In this document: piece by piece, positions 44,124-52,252 of the stretch
Layout: each line of letters opens with the position of its first letter
Numbering within the stretch: the stretch's first letter is position 1
From: Candidatus Aenigmatarchaeota archaeon
GTDB taxonomy: Archaea > Aenigmatarchaeota > Aenigmatarchaeia > CG10238-14 > SCSR01
DNA length: 64,000 bases
Direction of reading: 5' to 3'
Assembly: GCA_030615205.1 (NCBI GenBank)
Contig: JAUWZS010000002.1
Coordinates: forward strand, 195,212 to 259,211
Notes under the pieces: generated by a model
Told to the model about the DNA's origin: nothing
Seen by the model: the letters and a program-made list of their open reading frames with translations, nothing else
Database searches by the model: none
Program-made: the position numbers and the translations under genes

Positions 44124-44846
44124 TTATAATTTGATTTTCCTTTTTTCGCCAGTTAGTTCGATTATCCTTGCCATTGCTGCAGACTTTTTAACAGTTATAA
44201 CATCGCCGTTCCTCAGAGGTATCATTGTCGTATTGTTGTCAGCGCACATCAAAGCTGGGCCCCTGTTCAATTTTATTTTCACTTTTGCACTTTCAGAAGC
44301 AAAGCGGTATTTTATCTTTTTATTGACATTGTTGAAAGCCACACCAATGCCTTTGGAGAACCGTCGGCCGGTTATAGTTCTAAAGTATGCCGAACTGCCA
44401 TAAGGTGTAGCAACTATTACACCATCGCCTATCAAATCCGCTGCGATCAATTTGTCGTTGATCGACACGTCGAACCTTATAGCTTTTGTTGGAACAGCAT
44501 GTGCAATATTTATTTCATTCAATCCGACAAGCCGTTTCTCTTTGTCTCCGTTAACAACACCTTCAACCTTTATCTCTTTAACAATCTTATATCGCTTGTT
44601 TTTCAATTTGTGAAAGATTTTTGAGAAATCATGAGCTTTACCAACAGCGCATCTTTCGCAGACTTTGCTATGTTTTATTGTCAGTCTGGGCACACCTGGA
44701 TAAAGCTGCTCAGTCATAAGTGCAGAGCCGTCCCCGCCGAACGAGACAACTACATCTGGTTCAAATCTATTAATAACAAAGCCACTTTTACGTAATTCCC
44801 TTTCTACAATACCTTTATCAAAGCCGACAACAGCTATTTTCTCCAT
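44124..44846 (-). CDS. nadK: NAD kinase
   Basis: 240 aa. Phosphorylates NAD to NADP. VVSFGGDGSALM contains the catalytic GGDGS; DLIGDGVIVATPYGSSAYF and NVNKKIKYRF are later core motifs. KHSKVCERCAVG has a CxxC that could bind zinc, unusual for the family. Downstream gene of the redox cluster, which consumes NADPH (thioredoxin reductase, glutamate dehydrogenase). Confidence 0.9.
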   Translation of the reverse strand: MEKIAVVGFDKGIVERELRKSGFVINRFEPDVVVSFGGDGSALMTEQLYPGVPRLTIKHSKVCERCAVGKAHDFSKIFHKLKNKRYKIVKEIKVEGVVNGDKEKRLVGLNEINIAHAVPTKAIRFDVSINDKLIAADLIGDGVIVATPYGSSAYFRTITGRRFSKGIGVAFNNVNKKIKYRFASESAKVKIKLNRGPALMCADNNTTMIPLRNGDVITVKKSAAMARIIELTGEKRKIKL

Positions 44847-44877
44847 GATTAGTAATTCTGGATTTTAAGATTTAACT

Positions 44878-45363
44878 TTATTGGATTTTTGTGATTCGCA
44901 ACTCATGCTTTAACAATTCATTGCCATCTTCGCTGAAAAAGAATTCGCCGTTAAAGCGTTTGCCTTCGAGCAACAACGGGACCCAGTGGGCATCGTCCTG
45001 CCACATTTTGTCAAATGGTAAAGTATCCAAACTGAACCATTCGAGTTTGCCGTCGCTTTCGCTTTCTTTCAATTCGCCAGTGAATTTATTGGTTGAGAAT
45101 ATATGAGTGACCCAAGTTTTCTCGCCATAAAAGAATCTTAATTTTCCGTGATATATCAGTTCCTCGAGTGCAAGCCCAGTTTCCTCTAGAACCTCACGCT
45201 TCACACATTCAAGCGGAGTCTCGCCATGCTCAACTTTGCCGCCAACAGCATTCCATTTACCTTCGCTTATTCCCCTTTTTGCCAATTGCAGTAAGGCTTT
45301 TCCATTTTTAAAAATCCAGCAGAGCGTTCCTTCTATAACATTTTTTTCAGAGCCTTCTGCCAA
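44878..45363 (-). CDS. Nudix hydrolase
   Basis: 161 aa. Nudix box GGKVEHGETPLECVKREVLEETGL (GX5EX7REUXEEXGU) complete at about 42-64. Similar to MutT/8-oxo-dGTP-type proteins, with WFSLDTLPFDKMWQDDAHWVP downstream. Starts about 25 bp from the glutamate dehydrogenase stop and reads the same way. Confidence 0.9.
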   Translation of the reverse strand: MAEGSEKNVIEGTLCWIFKNGKALLQLAKRGISEGKWNAVGGKVEHGETPLECVKREVLEETGLALEELIYHGKLRFFYGEKTWVTHIFSTNKFTGELKESESDGKLEWFSLDTLPFDKMWQDDAHWVPLLLEGKRFNGEFFFSEDGNELLKHELRITKIQ

Positions 45364-45388
45364 TTAAATTCACCATTTATTCATCAGT

Positions 45389-46495
45389 TTATTTTTTCAT
45401 CGCTTTTTTCACGCGGTCTTTTGCAATCTCCATCGCAGCATCACGCGGACAAATGTTTTTTTCTTTTGCTTTTTCTAAAACAAGTTTCGTATTTCTCTTT
45501 ATTCGCTCCTCTACTTCCTTGAACATCTGCTCTGGTTTGCCGCCGATATACTCCACATAAGATGATATAACACCGCCTGCATTCGCCACGAAGTCTGGCA
45601 CGACCAGCACGCCTTTTTTATGCAGCACTTTTTCGATATCATGCGGAATCGGAATATTAGCGCCTTGAGATATTATCTTTGCTTTGACTTTATCCACATT
45701 TTTTTCTGTAATCACATCAGGAAGAGCTGCTGGTATTAGCACATCAACTGCAAGTTCGAATATTTTTTCATTTGGCAGCACCTCGCCTGGTTTATAATTT
45801 TTTACTGCACGTGTTTCATCCTTTACTTTGCGTAATTTTTTAAAGTCGAGGCCGTCTTTGTTATATATCACACCTTTGCTGTCACTGACTGCCACGATTT
45901 TTGCACCTGCTTCTGAAAGATATTTTGCAACAAAACTCCCAACATTTCCAAAGCCCTCAACAGCGACTGTGGCGCCTTTTACATCAATCCCAACATGCTC
46001 AAGCGCTGCGAGCGTAGCATGATAAACACCGAACCCAGTAGAACCCAGCTCGTGCGGAATCCCTCCCATGTCAGCCGGCTTACCTGTACATGCTTTCATC
46101 GAACCATTGGCTTCAGCAAACCATTTCATCTCTTCTTCTGACATGTTCATATCAGGAGCGGCAACGTACATGCTCGGGCACACTGGCTTTAACGCTCGTG
46201 CGAAAGCTTCGACAATCGCTTTTTTTTGTTCTTTTGAGATAACTTTATCATCAGCGATTATCCCGGACTTTGCTCCGCCGAACGGCAATTCTGCTAAAGC
46301 GCATTTCCATGTCATTGCGCGTGCGAGGCGGAAAACTTCTTTTACTGTGACTGTTGGTGTCATGCGGATTCCGCCTTTGCCTGGTCCGAGTGTTATATTG
46401 TCAATCACTACAAACCCACGCATTTTAGTTTTTGAATCATAAACATCCAAAATTTTTTTAGGCCCGAATTCATCATGTTTTATATCATCTTTCAT
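45389..46495 (-). CDS. gdhA: Glu/Leu/Phe/Val dehydrogenase (glutamate dehydrogenase type)
   Basis: 368 aa, shorter than the usual 410-420, lacking an N-terminal segment. LGPGKGGIRMTPTV, LPFGGAKSGI (catalytic Lys), PDMNMSEEEM (catalytic Asp) and VAVEGFGNVGSFVAKYL (Rossmann) are conserved. GKPADMGGIPHELGSTGFGVY is GDH-like. Catalyses reversible oxidative deamination of an amino acid. Probably co-transcribed with the fusion reductase (16-bp gap). Confidence 0.93.
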   Translation of the reverse strand: MKDDIKHDEFGPKKILDVYDSKTKMRGFVVIDNITLGPGKGGIRMTPTVTVKEVFRLARAMTWKCALAELPFGGAKSGIIADDKVISKEQKKAIVEAFARALKPVCPSMYVAAPDMNMSEEEMKWFAEANGSMKACTGKPADMGGIPHELGSTGFGVYHATLAALEHVGIDVKGATVAVEGFGNVGSFVAKYLSEAGAKIVAVSDSKGVIYNKDGLDFKKLRKVKDETRAVKNYKPGEVLPNEKIFELAVDVLIPAALPDVITEKNVDKVKAKIISQGANIPIPHDIEKVLHKKGVLVVPDFVANAGGVISSYVEYIGGKPEQMFKEVEERIKRNTKLVLEKAKEKNICPRDAAMEIAKDRVKKAMKK

Positions 46496-46511
46496 AAAAT
46501 CGCTAAAGTTT

Positions 46512-47795
46512 TCATTTTTGTTTGTGCCCGTTCTTGTGCGTATGCTTTGACCAGTCAGTTACATATTTGTTTTCAAAGCCATGTATGTAATTGTATGCTG
46601 CCAGTGCAGCTTTAGAACCTTCTCCTGCTGCAACAATTATCTGTTTGAATGCTGTATCTGTGACATCGCCAGCTGCAAAAATGCCCAGATGCGATGTTTC
46701 TGTGTTTTTATTTGTTTTTATCTGCCTGACTCCGTCCAGCTCTACTAAATGTTTGACAAAGTCCGTAGCCACTTCTGAGCCAATCTCGACAAAGACACCG
46801 CCAACATCCAATTCTTTGCTCTCCCCGGTTTCTTTATTTTTAACAACAATCGATCTGACAAATTCATCGCCTTTTATTTGCTCTACAACAGAATCCAGAA
46901 CAAACTCTATGTTGGCAGTGCTCTTTGCTTCTTCCAACACAGCTTCAAAAGCCCTGAAGCCTTTACGCCTATGGATAAGATAAACTTTTTTCGCAATTTT
47001 GCTCAACAACAGCGCAGCTTCAAAAGCAGAATTACCGCCACCAACAACAGCCACTGTTTTTTCCCTGAACAACGGAGCATCACAAGTTGCACAATAACTC
47101 ACACCTTTCCCAATGAATTCACTTTCGCCTGGTACGTCCAAACTCCGCGGAGTTTTGCCGATTGCGATTATAACAGTCCTGCTTTTATACGCCATGTCAC
47201 CAGCTTTAACAACAAACATTTTTTTTCCATCACTGTCAATCTCTTCCACAGCTTCAACCTCTTTAATCAAAATTTCTGCACCAAAGTTTTTCGCCTGTTT
47301 TGCAAAAATCCTCACAAGATCAGGGCCTTGTATTTTTTCGATCCCTGAATAATTTTCGATCGATAAAGTCTTGGCAATCTGGCCGCCAATGTCTTTTGCC
47401 AGAACAAGCGTTTTCATCTCCCTTCTGGCTGCATAAAGCGCGGCTGTCAGACCTGCAGCAGAACCGCCGATAATTATAACATCATATATTTTTTTTGTTG
47501 CTTCTGTTTTCTCTGTTGTTTCTATTTTTTCTGCTTCAGTTTCGCCAGCGCTTTTTTCTTCGCCTTTGCGTTTCATAACTTCTTCTATTCTTGGAACATC
47601 AAAACCGATTATTATTTCTCCGTCAATGTCAATGACCGGCACACCCATCTGTCCGGATTCCTCAATCATCTCTGTAGCAGCCACGCGATCCTCAGAAACA
47701 TCTATGTCTTCAAACTCTATTCCTTTGCCCTTGAAATAATCCTTTGCCATGTGACAATATGGACATGCACTTGTGCTATAAATTTTAATCTTCAT
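46512..47795 (-). CDS. Glutaredoxin-thioredoxin reductase fusion
   Basis: 427 aa. Residues 1-75 are a glutaredoxin domain with active site ACPYC (STSACPYCHMAKDYF) and cis-Pro MGVPVIDI. A charged linker (KSAGETEAEKIETTEK) is followed by a complete TrxB: YDVIIIGGSAAGLTAALYAARR (FAD), VSYCATCDAPLF (CxxC), VAVVGGGNSAFEAALLLS and HRRKGFRA (NAD(P)H), and GIFAAGDVTD (C-terminal FAD). The fused redoxin is a likely internal electron acceptor. A redox centre of the cluster below. Confidence 0.93.
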   Translation of the reverse strand: MKIKIYSTSACPYCHMAKDYFKGKGIEFEDIDVSEDRVAATEMIEESGQMGVPVIDIDGEIIIGFDVPRIEEVMKRKGEEKSAGETEAEKIETTEKTEATKKIYDVIIIGGSAAGLTAALYAARREMKTLVLAKDIGGQIAKTLSIENYSGIEKIQGPDLVRIFAKQAKNFGAEILIKEVEAVEEIDSDGKKMFVVKAGDMAYKSRTVIIAIGKTPRSLDVPGESEFIGKGVSYCATCDAPLFREKTVAVVGGGNSAFEAALLLSKIAKKVYLIHRRKGFRAFEAVLEEAKSTANIEFVLDSVVEQIKGDEFVRSIVVKNKETGESKELDVGGVFVEIGSEVATDFVKHLVELDGVRQIKTNKNTETSHLGIFAAGDVTDTAFKQIIVAAGEGSKAALAAYNYIHGFENKYVTDWSKHTHKNGHKQK

Positions 47796-47886
47796 TATTC
47801 TATCACAGTTAAACCTAATGAGACTCTAAAAAGTTATTGAATATTGTATTATTTGTAATTTATTTTTAATGCTGTGCTGCCTTGCA

Positions 47887-48258
47887 TTATTCCATGGGAC
47901 AGCCAGATCGAAGAGCAAGTGATTCAAGTGAGCGCTCGCCAGAATATAGGGTTCCGCCGATTTTCCAAGTCGGATATCCTCTTATGCCTTCGCTATTGCA
48001 AAGACTAGGATTATCTGGACATTCTACATAATTAATATATTGAAATGAAGACCCAAACATATTTTTCTGATTTTTACAATGAGAGCACCATTCTGCACCA
48101 TACATCACAGCGCCTTTCTCAGTCAGGCATTTCGCAAAATCATCATATTTTCCATCCGCTGTGGCCTGACCAGTAAGAGAGACACCAAGAAAATAGATAG
48201 CCACTATTGCAATTGCTACAATGCCGATAACCGCTAAATGTTTTGATTTGATTTTCAT
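47887..48258 (-). CDS. Membrane-anchored thioredoxin-like protein
   Basis: 123 aa. N-terminal anchor (IGIVAIAIVAIYFLGVSLTG), then a thioredoxin fold with YGAEWCSHCKNQKNMF (CxxC) and cis-Pro GIRGYPTWKIGG; further Cys at NYVECPDNPSLCN and SGCPM. Resembles thioredoxin domains found with VKOR; catalyses disulfide exchange outside the cell. No VKOR gene is in the window. Confidence 0.85.
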   Translation of the reverse strand: MKIKSKHLAVIGIVAIAIVAIYFLGVSLTGQATADGKYDDFAKCLTEKGAVMYGAEWCSHCKNQKNMFGSSFQYINYVECPDNPSLCNSEGIRGYPTWKIGGTLYSGERSLESLALRSGCPME

Positions 48259-48312
48259 TTTTAGAACTCCGCTTTTACTATATTTAAATTTAACTAATCT
48301 AACTAAGCTGCT

Positions 48313-48768
48313 CTAACCACAGACTTCTCGCTGGCAACTGCAATCGCCCTCGCATGCAGCGTACTCTGGGCTTTGACATGTTTCAACATCGCATACGCAA
48401 AGACCTTCACATCCGCAAGCTGGAGCGCCTATATCAAACAGACAATTTTCGCTATATGGGTCGCACGTGCCATAGACGAAAAGATTGTACAAACCATATG
48501 CAGAATAGATCATGCTGGCAAAAAGCACTATAGTGAAAATCCATGATAGCAGCTCGAAACGCTTGTAAACAAATCTTGCTGCACGCGGACTTCTTCTGAG
48601 CAGTTTGGAAGTGAGCTTGGATTTTATTCTGTTGTCCAAGCCTGTTTCGCAGGCTTTGAGTTGCAAACGCTGAAAAACGCAACGAAAAGCTTCTTTGGCA
48701 ATAACGCGATAACGGGCTGAAAATATACCAAGAATACCAAACGTAATCAGTGCAATTATGCAAATCAT
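48313..48768 (-). CDS. Membrane protein with Cys-rich extracellular tail
   Basis: 151 aa. Two transmembrane helices (IALITFGILGIFSARYRVI, LLSWIFTIVLFASMIYSAYGLYNLF) with a basic loop between. The last 50 residues hold 13 Cys (CDPYSENC, CGCEGLCVCDVETC, CEGDCSCQREVC). It lies between two thioredoxin-like genes and is a probable substrate or relay for disulfide exchange. Family unknown. Confidence 0.7.
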   Translation of the reverse strand: MICIIALITFGILGIFSARYRVIAKEAFRCVFQRLQLKACETGLDNRIKSKLTSKLLRRSPRAARFVYKRFELLSWIFTIVLFASMIYSAYGLYNLFVYGTCDPYSENCLFDIGAPACGCEGLCVCDVETCQSPEYAACEGDCSCQREVCG

Positions 48769-48789
48769 TCAATCACTCAAAATAACAGA

Positions 48790-49608
48790 TTAACCACAAC
48801 CGCCCGTTGAGGACGGATTGCCTTGTTCCACTTCTGCTCCGGATGGAATTTCGCAACTTGTGGCATCTGAGAATGCTTTAAATGTTATTTGTCCTTGATA
48901 CCTTTTTCCATTTATAATTATAGTTGGGTAGCCTGTGACGCCTGCGTTATCACATTCTTCTTTTTGTTCCGTACATTCTACGTATATTGGTTCAACCATG
49001 TCAAACCCACCCAACATTGTCACCAGCTTTTTAGTCCACCCGCACCAATTTGCTCCGTATATCTCGAAGCCAGAATCTTTAAGACAATCTATAAATTCTC
49101 TGAGGTCTTCTTCGTCTATATTCAATTCCTGTGGCTGCGTTGTAGTAGTTGTAGTTACAGGTATAGAAGTATCGAATACACCACCACCTTGCCCAGTAAT
49201 TAGTAAATGTTTACCATCTTTCGTGATATACACATCTATTTCAGTACCTCGATAAGAAGTTATAACTTTGTAAATTCCACTCATTTCTTCTGCAGAGACA
49301 AAAGTAAACTCTCCAGTTTGTATTAAATTATTGTTTATGTATTCTACTGCTTTATCTCCAGCCTGCTGTGCAGTCAACCCGCCAGTAGCCGTTACTTGCC
49401 CTGTTACTCCAAGCCCGAACAGCCCAGGCTGTACAATTAACACCAAACATACTACAAGAAGTATAACAGTGACTATTATCCAAGGATTTATTTTAGGCAT
49501 ACTAGGTAATCGTACTGTTATTTTTTTTCCTTCTGTATTCTCATCAGCCATGAAACCACTATGTCCACATACAAATTCAGTTTTTATTACTTCTAAGATG
49601 TTTAGCAA
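48790..49608 (-). CDS. Secreted thioredoxin-like protein, monothiol site
   Basis: Start probably Met20 (49551, MADENTEGKK), giving 253 aa. One helix (NPWIIVTVILLVVCLVLIV) anchors an extracellular part: a first domain with TGEFTFVSAEEMSGIYKVITSYRGTEID, a Thr linker (VTTTTTTQPQE) and a C-terminal thioredoxin fold with YGANWCGWTKKLVTM, that is CxxT instead of CxxC, and cis-Pro GVTGYPTIIING. A monothiol exchange site. Same orientation as the preceding two genes. Confidence 0.82.
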   Translation of the reverse strand: MLNILEVIKTEFVCGHSGFMADENTEGKKITVRLPSMPKINPWIIVTVILLVVCLVLIVQPGLFGLGVTGQVTATGGLTAQQAGDKAVEYINNNLIQTGEFTFVSAEEMSGIYKVITSYRGTEIDVYITKDGKHLLITGQGGGVFDTSIPVTTTTTTQPQELNIDEEDLREFIDCLKDSGFEIYGANWCGWTKKLVTMLGGFDMVEPIYVECTEQKEECDNAGVTGYPTIIINGKRYQGQITFKAFSDATSCEIPSGAEVEQGNPSSTGGCG

Positions 49609-49662
49609 ATCTTATAAAGCTTTAGTTTTGCAGTATAATTTTCTGTTCATTATGAAATCTAA

Positions 49663-49684
49663 GAACAAAAAATCTATCTGATTC
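49663..49684. repeat. CTATCTGATTC intergenic repeat, copy b
   Basis: GAACAAAAAATCTATCTGAT then TC, followed by TTAGATTTGAATCG. Lies 22 bp past the stop of the 49707-49994 gene. It matches copy c exactly. Confidence 0.6.
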
Positions 49685-49706
49685 TTAGATTTGAATCGAA
49701 TAAAGA

Positions 49707-49994
49707 TTATACTATGGTTATTCTGAAACTAGTTTTAAATTCAGTGATTTTTTCCTCACTCAGTAAATAAAACGGGCATATGTTAGGATTCGTTGAAAAC
49801 TCTGTGCATCTCATTTCTGTTAAAACTTTAGCAAGTCCAGGTTGTTCTTTAAATAATTCTTTATAATTAGGTTCTATAGCATTTTTATAGCATTCTAATT
49901 CATGCGGACAAGTTCTTCTACGTAAATATGAATTATGGATTTTTTCTCCAAATGCTTGAAGTAACTCTCTTTGAAGTTTGTTCATAAAAAACAT
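49707..49994 (-). CDS. Hypothetical Cys-containing protein
   Basis: 95 aa. Four Cys in CPHELEC ... RCTEF ... ICPFY spacing could bind a metal or Fe-S cluster; no recognised family. Flanked on both sides by the same intergenic repeat (copies b and c, 365 bp apart). Confidence 0.5.
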   Translation of the reverse strand: MFFMNKLQRELLQAFGEKIHNSYLRRRTCPHELECYKNAIEPNYKELFKEQPGLAKVLTEMRCTEFSTNPNICPFYLLSEEKITEFKTSFRITIV

Positions 49995-50027
49995 AATATA
50001 GTTAGATTTTTAAACTTTCTCTTCCAA

Positions 50028-50049
50028 GAACAAAAAATCTATCTGATTC
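50028..50049. repeat. CTATCTGATTC intergenic repeat, copy c
   Basis: Same 22-bp sequence as copy b, 33 bp before the start of the divergent 49707-49994 gene and 48 bp before that of the acyltransferase gene. Confidence 0.6.
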
Positions 50050-50097
50050 TTGAGTTATTTAGAAGGTTATAAAAATACTAAATCTTTATTAAAGATT

Positions 50098-51126
50098 ATG
50101 GCAAAGAACTTTCCTTTCCAAGTTTTAAGGGTTAGTGGTTCAAACTACGATATCGGGTTTCAGATCGGCAGTAAGTTTAAGGATAAAATAAAGGATGCGT
50201 TGAGTCAAAGCAACAAACTCAAATTCTTGAGAAAGGAGGATGAATCTAACCCAAAAAAATTTAACCAATTAGAGACGATCGGACAAAAACATTTTCCTCA
50301 GTACATAGAGGAAATCAAAGGAATCGCTGAAGGCTCTGGTCTTGAGTACAGGGATATCGCTCTTATGAATTTCAAGTACGAGTACCCAGAAGGTTGTACA
50401 AGTATAATATTCAAGACAAAAAACAGAATGCTATTAGGACATAATGAAGATGGTGCAAAAGAGAACCTAGAAAATTCCTTTCTTGTAATTGCTAACCCCA
50501 AATCAGGAATTCCATTCTTTTCATTCTGCTATCCTGGCTTATTGCCTGGTGCATTTTCATTCAATTCTAAAGGTCTAGTCCAGACTGGTAATTGGATGCC
50601 AACACCAGACATAAGAATTGGGATACCAAGGCATTTAATCGACAGACATGTAGTCGAAGCTGAGAATGTTGATGATGCATTGAAAAGAGCATTACTGGAT
50701 GGGAGAGCATCTGGTTTCAGCTATAACATTGCTTCGATCGAAGGGAGAGCTGTGAACTTGGAAACCACATCCCAAAAACATCACGTAACGGAAATCACGG
50801 ATAAATACATTCATACGAATCATTATGTTTCCACTGGATTGAGAGATATTCAAGAGAAAATATACAAATCCACTCAAATAAGATATGAACAAGGACTCAA
50901 GATGTTAAAGGGTAGAACGACTAAATCTCCTAACGATGTTTTAGAAATGCTATCATCGAGAGAAAATGTACCTTATAGTATCTTTTCTCAAGGAGGTGGT
51001 GATTGTGCTTACACACTTTGCACTGCTTTATTCGAAATTTCTAATGATGGAGTTATCCTGAGATTGTATCCACCCAAACCAGAGAAGGATGAGTGCATGA
51101 AATTTTCTTTAAACGACTTAAAATAA
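50098..51126 (+). CDS. Peptidase C45 / acyl-CoA:6-APA acyltransferase-like
   Basis: 342 aa from ATG at 50098 (a TTG at 50050 is possible but unlikely). Ntn hydrolase that self-cleaves before a Cys: EGCTSIIFKTKNRMLLGHNEDG has candidate nucleophile Cys100 and the conserved NxD. SNYDIGFQIGSKF and GLVQTGNWMPTP are typical of the family, which includes isopenicillin N acyltransferase and linear amide hydrolases. Substrate unknown. Confidence 0.85.
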   Translation: MAKNFPFQVLRVSGSNYDIGFQIGSKFKDKIKDALSQSNKLKFLRKEDESNPKKFNQLETIGQKHFPQYIEEIKGIAEGSGLEYRDIALMNFKYEYPEGCTSIIFKTKNRMLLGHNEDGAKENLENSFLVIANPKSGIPFFSFCYPGLLPGAFSFNSKGLVQTGNWMPTPDIRIGIPRHLIDRHVVEAENVDDALKRALLDGRASGFSYNIASIEGRAVNLETTSQKHHVTEITDKYIHTNHYVSTGLRDIQEKIYKSTQIRYEQGLKMLKGRTTKSPNDVLEMLSSRENVPYSIFSQGGGDCAYTLCTALFEISNDGVILRLYPPKPEKDECMKFSLNDLK

Positions 51127-51127
51127 A

Positions 51128-51141
51128 TTATCTGATTCGGG
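51128..51141. repeat. CTATCTGATTC intergenic repeat, copy d (partial)
   Basis: TTATCTGATTCGGG, between the acyltransferase stop and the JAB gene stop. Shares TCGGG with copy e. Confidence 0.35.
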
Positions 51142-51156
51142 TTGTTATAATATCTC

Positions 51157-51624
51157 TCAAGACGTTAATTGTTGTAACTTTTTCATGAGTTTAATCGACT
51201 CTCTTTTTCCTTTAGGATATAGATTGCGAATTGTGTATTTTTCTCTTTTTAAAAGAACATTGTTATTGGGTAACTTACTTGCTCTGTAAAGCAATAATCT
51301 TGAAGGTGTACCTATAGCAATAAATCTAACTCCTTCTACCTTAACCATTTCATAATATTGTCTCAAATCTCCTTTTGAAGGTCTCTCTAAAGGGTGAGTA
51401 TGGTATGAAACTACTTCATATTCTGAAGAAACGCTACTCACAGCATTAAGAATTTTTAAGTCTCTTTCAGAAACTACATGTATGTTACCTCTTTCTGTTA
51501 TCAATTTAGAAATTATCACAAAATCTGGATCATATTCTAAACCAAACAAGTAGCCAACTTCTTCTATACCATCGTATCTTAGACTTTGCTCTATTTTTTC
51601 TGGTATGAAAAACATTTTTATCAA
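51157..51624 (-). CDS. JAB/MPN-domain metalloprotease
   Basis: 155 aa. JAMM motif: Glu in EEVGYLFG (about 21-28), then YHTHPLERPSKGDL supplies the two His and the Asp. Members cleave ubiquitin-like modifiers (desampylase) in archaea. Starts after a weak leader. No E1 or ubiquitin-like gene is nearby, so substrate is open. Confidence 0.88.
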   Translation of the reverse strand: MIKMFFIPEKIEQSLRYDGIEEVGYLFGLEYDPDFVIISKLITERGNIHVVSERDLKILNAVSSVSSEYEVVSYHTHPLERPSKGDLRQYYEMVKVEGVRFIAIGTPSRLLLYRASKLPNNNVLLKREKYTIRNLYPKGKRESIKLMKKLQQLTS

Positions 51625-51664
51625 TTAAATCGTCTAATACTTAAACTTTTAACTCTTTCCTCGA

Positions 51665-51690
51665 GAACAAAAAGTCTATCTGAATCGGGA
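51665..51690. repeat. CTATCTGATTC intergenic repeat, copy e
   Basis: GAACAAAAAGTCTATCTGAA then TCGGGA, downstream of the 51759-52130 gene stop. One G for A change in the T-rich run. Confidence 0.5.
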
Positions 51691-51758
51691 TTATCCTTTA
51701 GCACATAAAATGTTTTCTAATTGGTTTAAATATTCCAATAAAGTTTGAGGTGGTGCAT

Positions 51759-52130
51759 TTAAACTATTAACTTGCACTGAAGGTTTTCCATGACGGTACT
51801 CATTGAACCAAGGTACGTCTGTCCAGCAAATTGTTTTTTTCCTATTGATTTATTGAATTTTTCTGTCAACTCATCAATTTGTTTACTAACTTCTTTAGAA
51901 ATGGGACCACTTTCATACGTTAGACTAACTGTCCAAGGTACTCCATCTTTACGATCAATTTTTGCATATATCTTAGTTCGTATTCCTCTTGTTTCGTAAA
52001 CTCTACTCATTTCGATTTGATGTCTGCCAATTACAGCATGCCCTTCCCTTGCTAATTGTTCTATCATTAAAGGTGTATAATTTTCTTTCAAAAAATCCAT
52101 TTTAATCACAAAAAATAAATGGAGCGTCAA
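51759..52130 (-). CDS. Hypothetical protein
   Basis: About 113-123 aa; Met11 (52100, MDFLKENYTP) is a better start. Mixed alpha/beta sequence RHQIEMSRVYETRGIRTKIYAKIDRKDGVPWTVSLTYESG suggests a small beta-sheet domain. No signal or motif recognised. It lies between repeats e and f. Confidence 0.5.
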   Translation of the reverse strand: MTLHLFFVIKMDFLKENYTPLMIEQLAREGHAVIGRHQIEMSRVYETRGIRTKIYAKIDRKDGVPWTVSLTYESGPISKEVSKQIDELTEKFNKSIGKKQFAGQTYLGSMSTVMENLQCKLIV

Positions 52131-52175
52131 ACTTAAATTCCTTTCGTTATTTTTGGCGAGCCCAAAGTGAACCCA

Positions 52176-52193
52176 GAAAAAAATCTATCTATA
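52176..52193. repeat. CTATCTGATTC intergenic repeat, copy f (diverged)
   Basis: GAAAAAAATCTATCTATA, between the 51759 gene and the desulfurase stop at 52253. Only the central half is retained. Confidence 0.3.
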
Positions 52194-52252
52194 AAACTTA
52201 TGTTTTCGACTAGGCATGAACATTAATCAAGAAGTGAAGTATTTTATATGAG

